Shown: one piece after another, positions 62,900-64,000 of the stretch
Layout of the letters: every line of letters starts with the position of its first letter
How positions within the stretch are numbered: the first letter of the stretch is position 1
Source: Trileptium ribeirensis
Taxonomy: Eukaryota; Nematoda; Enoplea; Enoplida; Thoracostomopsidae
Length of the DNA stretch: 64,000 nt
Reading direction: 5' to 3'
Assembly: GCA_030248225.1 (NCBI GenBank)
Contig: JASANE010000823.1
Span: 1 to 64,000 of the forward strand
Position numbers and translations under genes: made by a program
The notes under the pieces: generated by a model
Database searches by the model: none
Told to the model about the DNA's origin: nothing
Seen by the model: only the letters and a program-made list of their open reading frames with translations

Positions 62900-63569
62900 A
62901 GAATTTGTCCTCGTTTCGTGTCAATGTGGTCTTCATGTCCTCATTCATCAAATTTAGTTGGCTAACTCGTCGATTTAAGGCTAAGTTTCTATTGTTCGAC
63001 GAGTTAGCAGCCCCTTCCATCACTCACGTAAGCCTCCCAAAAGTCCATCTGGGGGCTAAATCTCACTATCGATTTCACAGGAGAACGTGCAAACATTGCA
63101 CGTTTACATATTGACTTATAAGATAAAGCCAAACATTCCTAACTGACGTTTTCTCAGATATCGGGATATGGTGTCGCAAAAACGTCCCTAAGGAGGGAAC
63201 CGATGGCGGGAATGAGCTGATTTTGCGGTTGGGGCGCAGCACATTCCCTTGTACCCATAACCATCAAGAGGGCCCTAGTCGGGGGCCTCAGAAACGCACG
63301 GGAGGGCCTTAAACATACCCTCGTCCTGCCTAATCATGTATGTCCAGTTCGTCCGTAAAACTTATAAATTTAGTGCAATTTTGTATGTACTGTCCTCGTT
63401 CGTCCTGTTTTTGTCATGTCCTTATATATAAGTCCATATATATATATATCTATATTTATACATACACACATACATATAAATACACACAAATACTCATGAA
63501 CACATACACATAATACACACGAGATACACGGGCGACATGAGCGACAGAAAGGTCGCTCAAGTTCGTAAC

Positions 63570-63660
63570 GGAAACACATAAACAACAACAACAACAACAA
63601 CGACCACAACAATAGCAACAACAACAACAACCACAACACAACCACGACGACAGCAGCGAC
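63570..63660 (+). repeat. CAA/CAC-rich microsatellite
   Basis: AACAACAACAACAACAACAA with interruptions continues to about 63660, followed by a GA-rich purine tract (about 63680-63760). The long minus-strand frames here encode cysteine/leucine/valine runs and are products of the repeat. Confidence 0.9.
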
Positions 63661-64000
63661 AACCGACCAAAGAAGTCGGTTAGAGAGAGGAGAGAAAAGA
63701 AAATGAGGACACGGAGAGGAAAAGAAGGGGCACGGGAAGGGAAGCGGGGCAAAGAAAACCCCTGAGATTTTCGTGCGGCTGGGTGAAATTCGGTCCCAGG
63801 ACGAAGAACGGGGTCGAATGATACCAAACACGAGGGGGGTAGGCGTAGTGGTGGGTCGGGACCCATTTTTGGGTTCCGACATATATAAGTGTACAGGGTT
63901 TCGGCGGGCTTTCCCGCACTCACGCTTGGGCAGGACGACGCCCGCCGGGTATCGTTGAACTCGCCTTGCGATTCAAACGAGGGGTGATTTCCCTGCCCAA

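Noticed and set aside
63370..63923. 170- and 155-codon minus-strand frames
   Set aside because: They translate the CAA/CAC microsatellite and the purine tract into L/V/C runs; no domain or start context.

Overview
The window is nuclear DNA of an invertebrate-type animal. It is AT-rich, has no operons, has long introns with GT..AG splice sites, and is packed with degenerate transposable elements, tRNA-derived SINEs and MITEs. No bacterial, plasmid or phage feature was seen. The species cannot be named from the sequence.

The one host gene I can support fills the left half on the minus strand. It encodes an R7-family regulator of G-protein signalling (RGS6/7/9/11, EGL-10 type). Twelve exons with good splice sites plus one weaker candidate micro-exon run from the start codon at 30140 (or 30149) down to 2202. 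They encode in order the DEP domain, the DEP helical extension (DHEX/R7H), a linker and the Gbeta5-binding GGL domain up to the PSDPPNPW motif. Exon phases chain consistently. The RGS catalytic domain is not visible and should lie beyond the left edge. No exon is long, so the gene only shows when splice sites are read together with the family signature.

Introns carry the repeats: a 28-bp triplet array and a TGGGCTCTCC MITE (5.4-6.1 kb), a TA-flanked MITE (11.6 kb), a SINE (16.9 kb), a 91-bp duplication (19.5 kb), a hAT MITE (20.7 kb), a second TGGGCTCTCC MITE (23.4 kb), a roughly 2-kb satellite-like array with alternating 351/312-bp spacing (23.8-25.7 kb), a Harbinger-like MITE close to exon 2 (25.9 kb) and another hAT MITE (26.6 kb).

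From 32.3 to 41.2 kb is a nest of dead retroelements. A minus-strand Gypsy-like LTR element (gag, zinc knuckle, retropepsin) is split by a 5'-truncated non-LTR element with a perfect 10-bp target duplication. It is split again by a second non-LTR fragment plus a truncated hAT copy. Two diverged LTR-like blocks and a full hAT copy follow.

From 46 to 52.2 kb there is an inverted pair of one repeat family with an internal 33-bp array, an exact-looking 621-bp tandem duplication, a third TGGGCTCTCC MITE, a GC-rich MITE with 8-bp target duplications (48.7 kb) and a 414-bp inverted-repeat element rich in palindromes. A Tc1/mariner-like DNA-binding fragment (52.4 kb), a SINE with 13-bp target duplications (54.3 kb), a gag-like remnant (56.2-56.8 kb), the second GC-rich MITE (60.2-61.0 kb) and an unrecognised degenerate reading frame (61.9-62.9 kb) complete the window. 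The remaining right half shows no host gene I can support.
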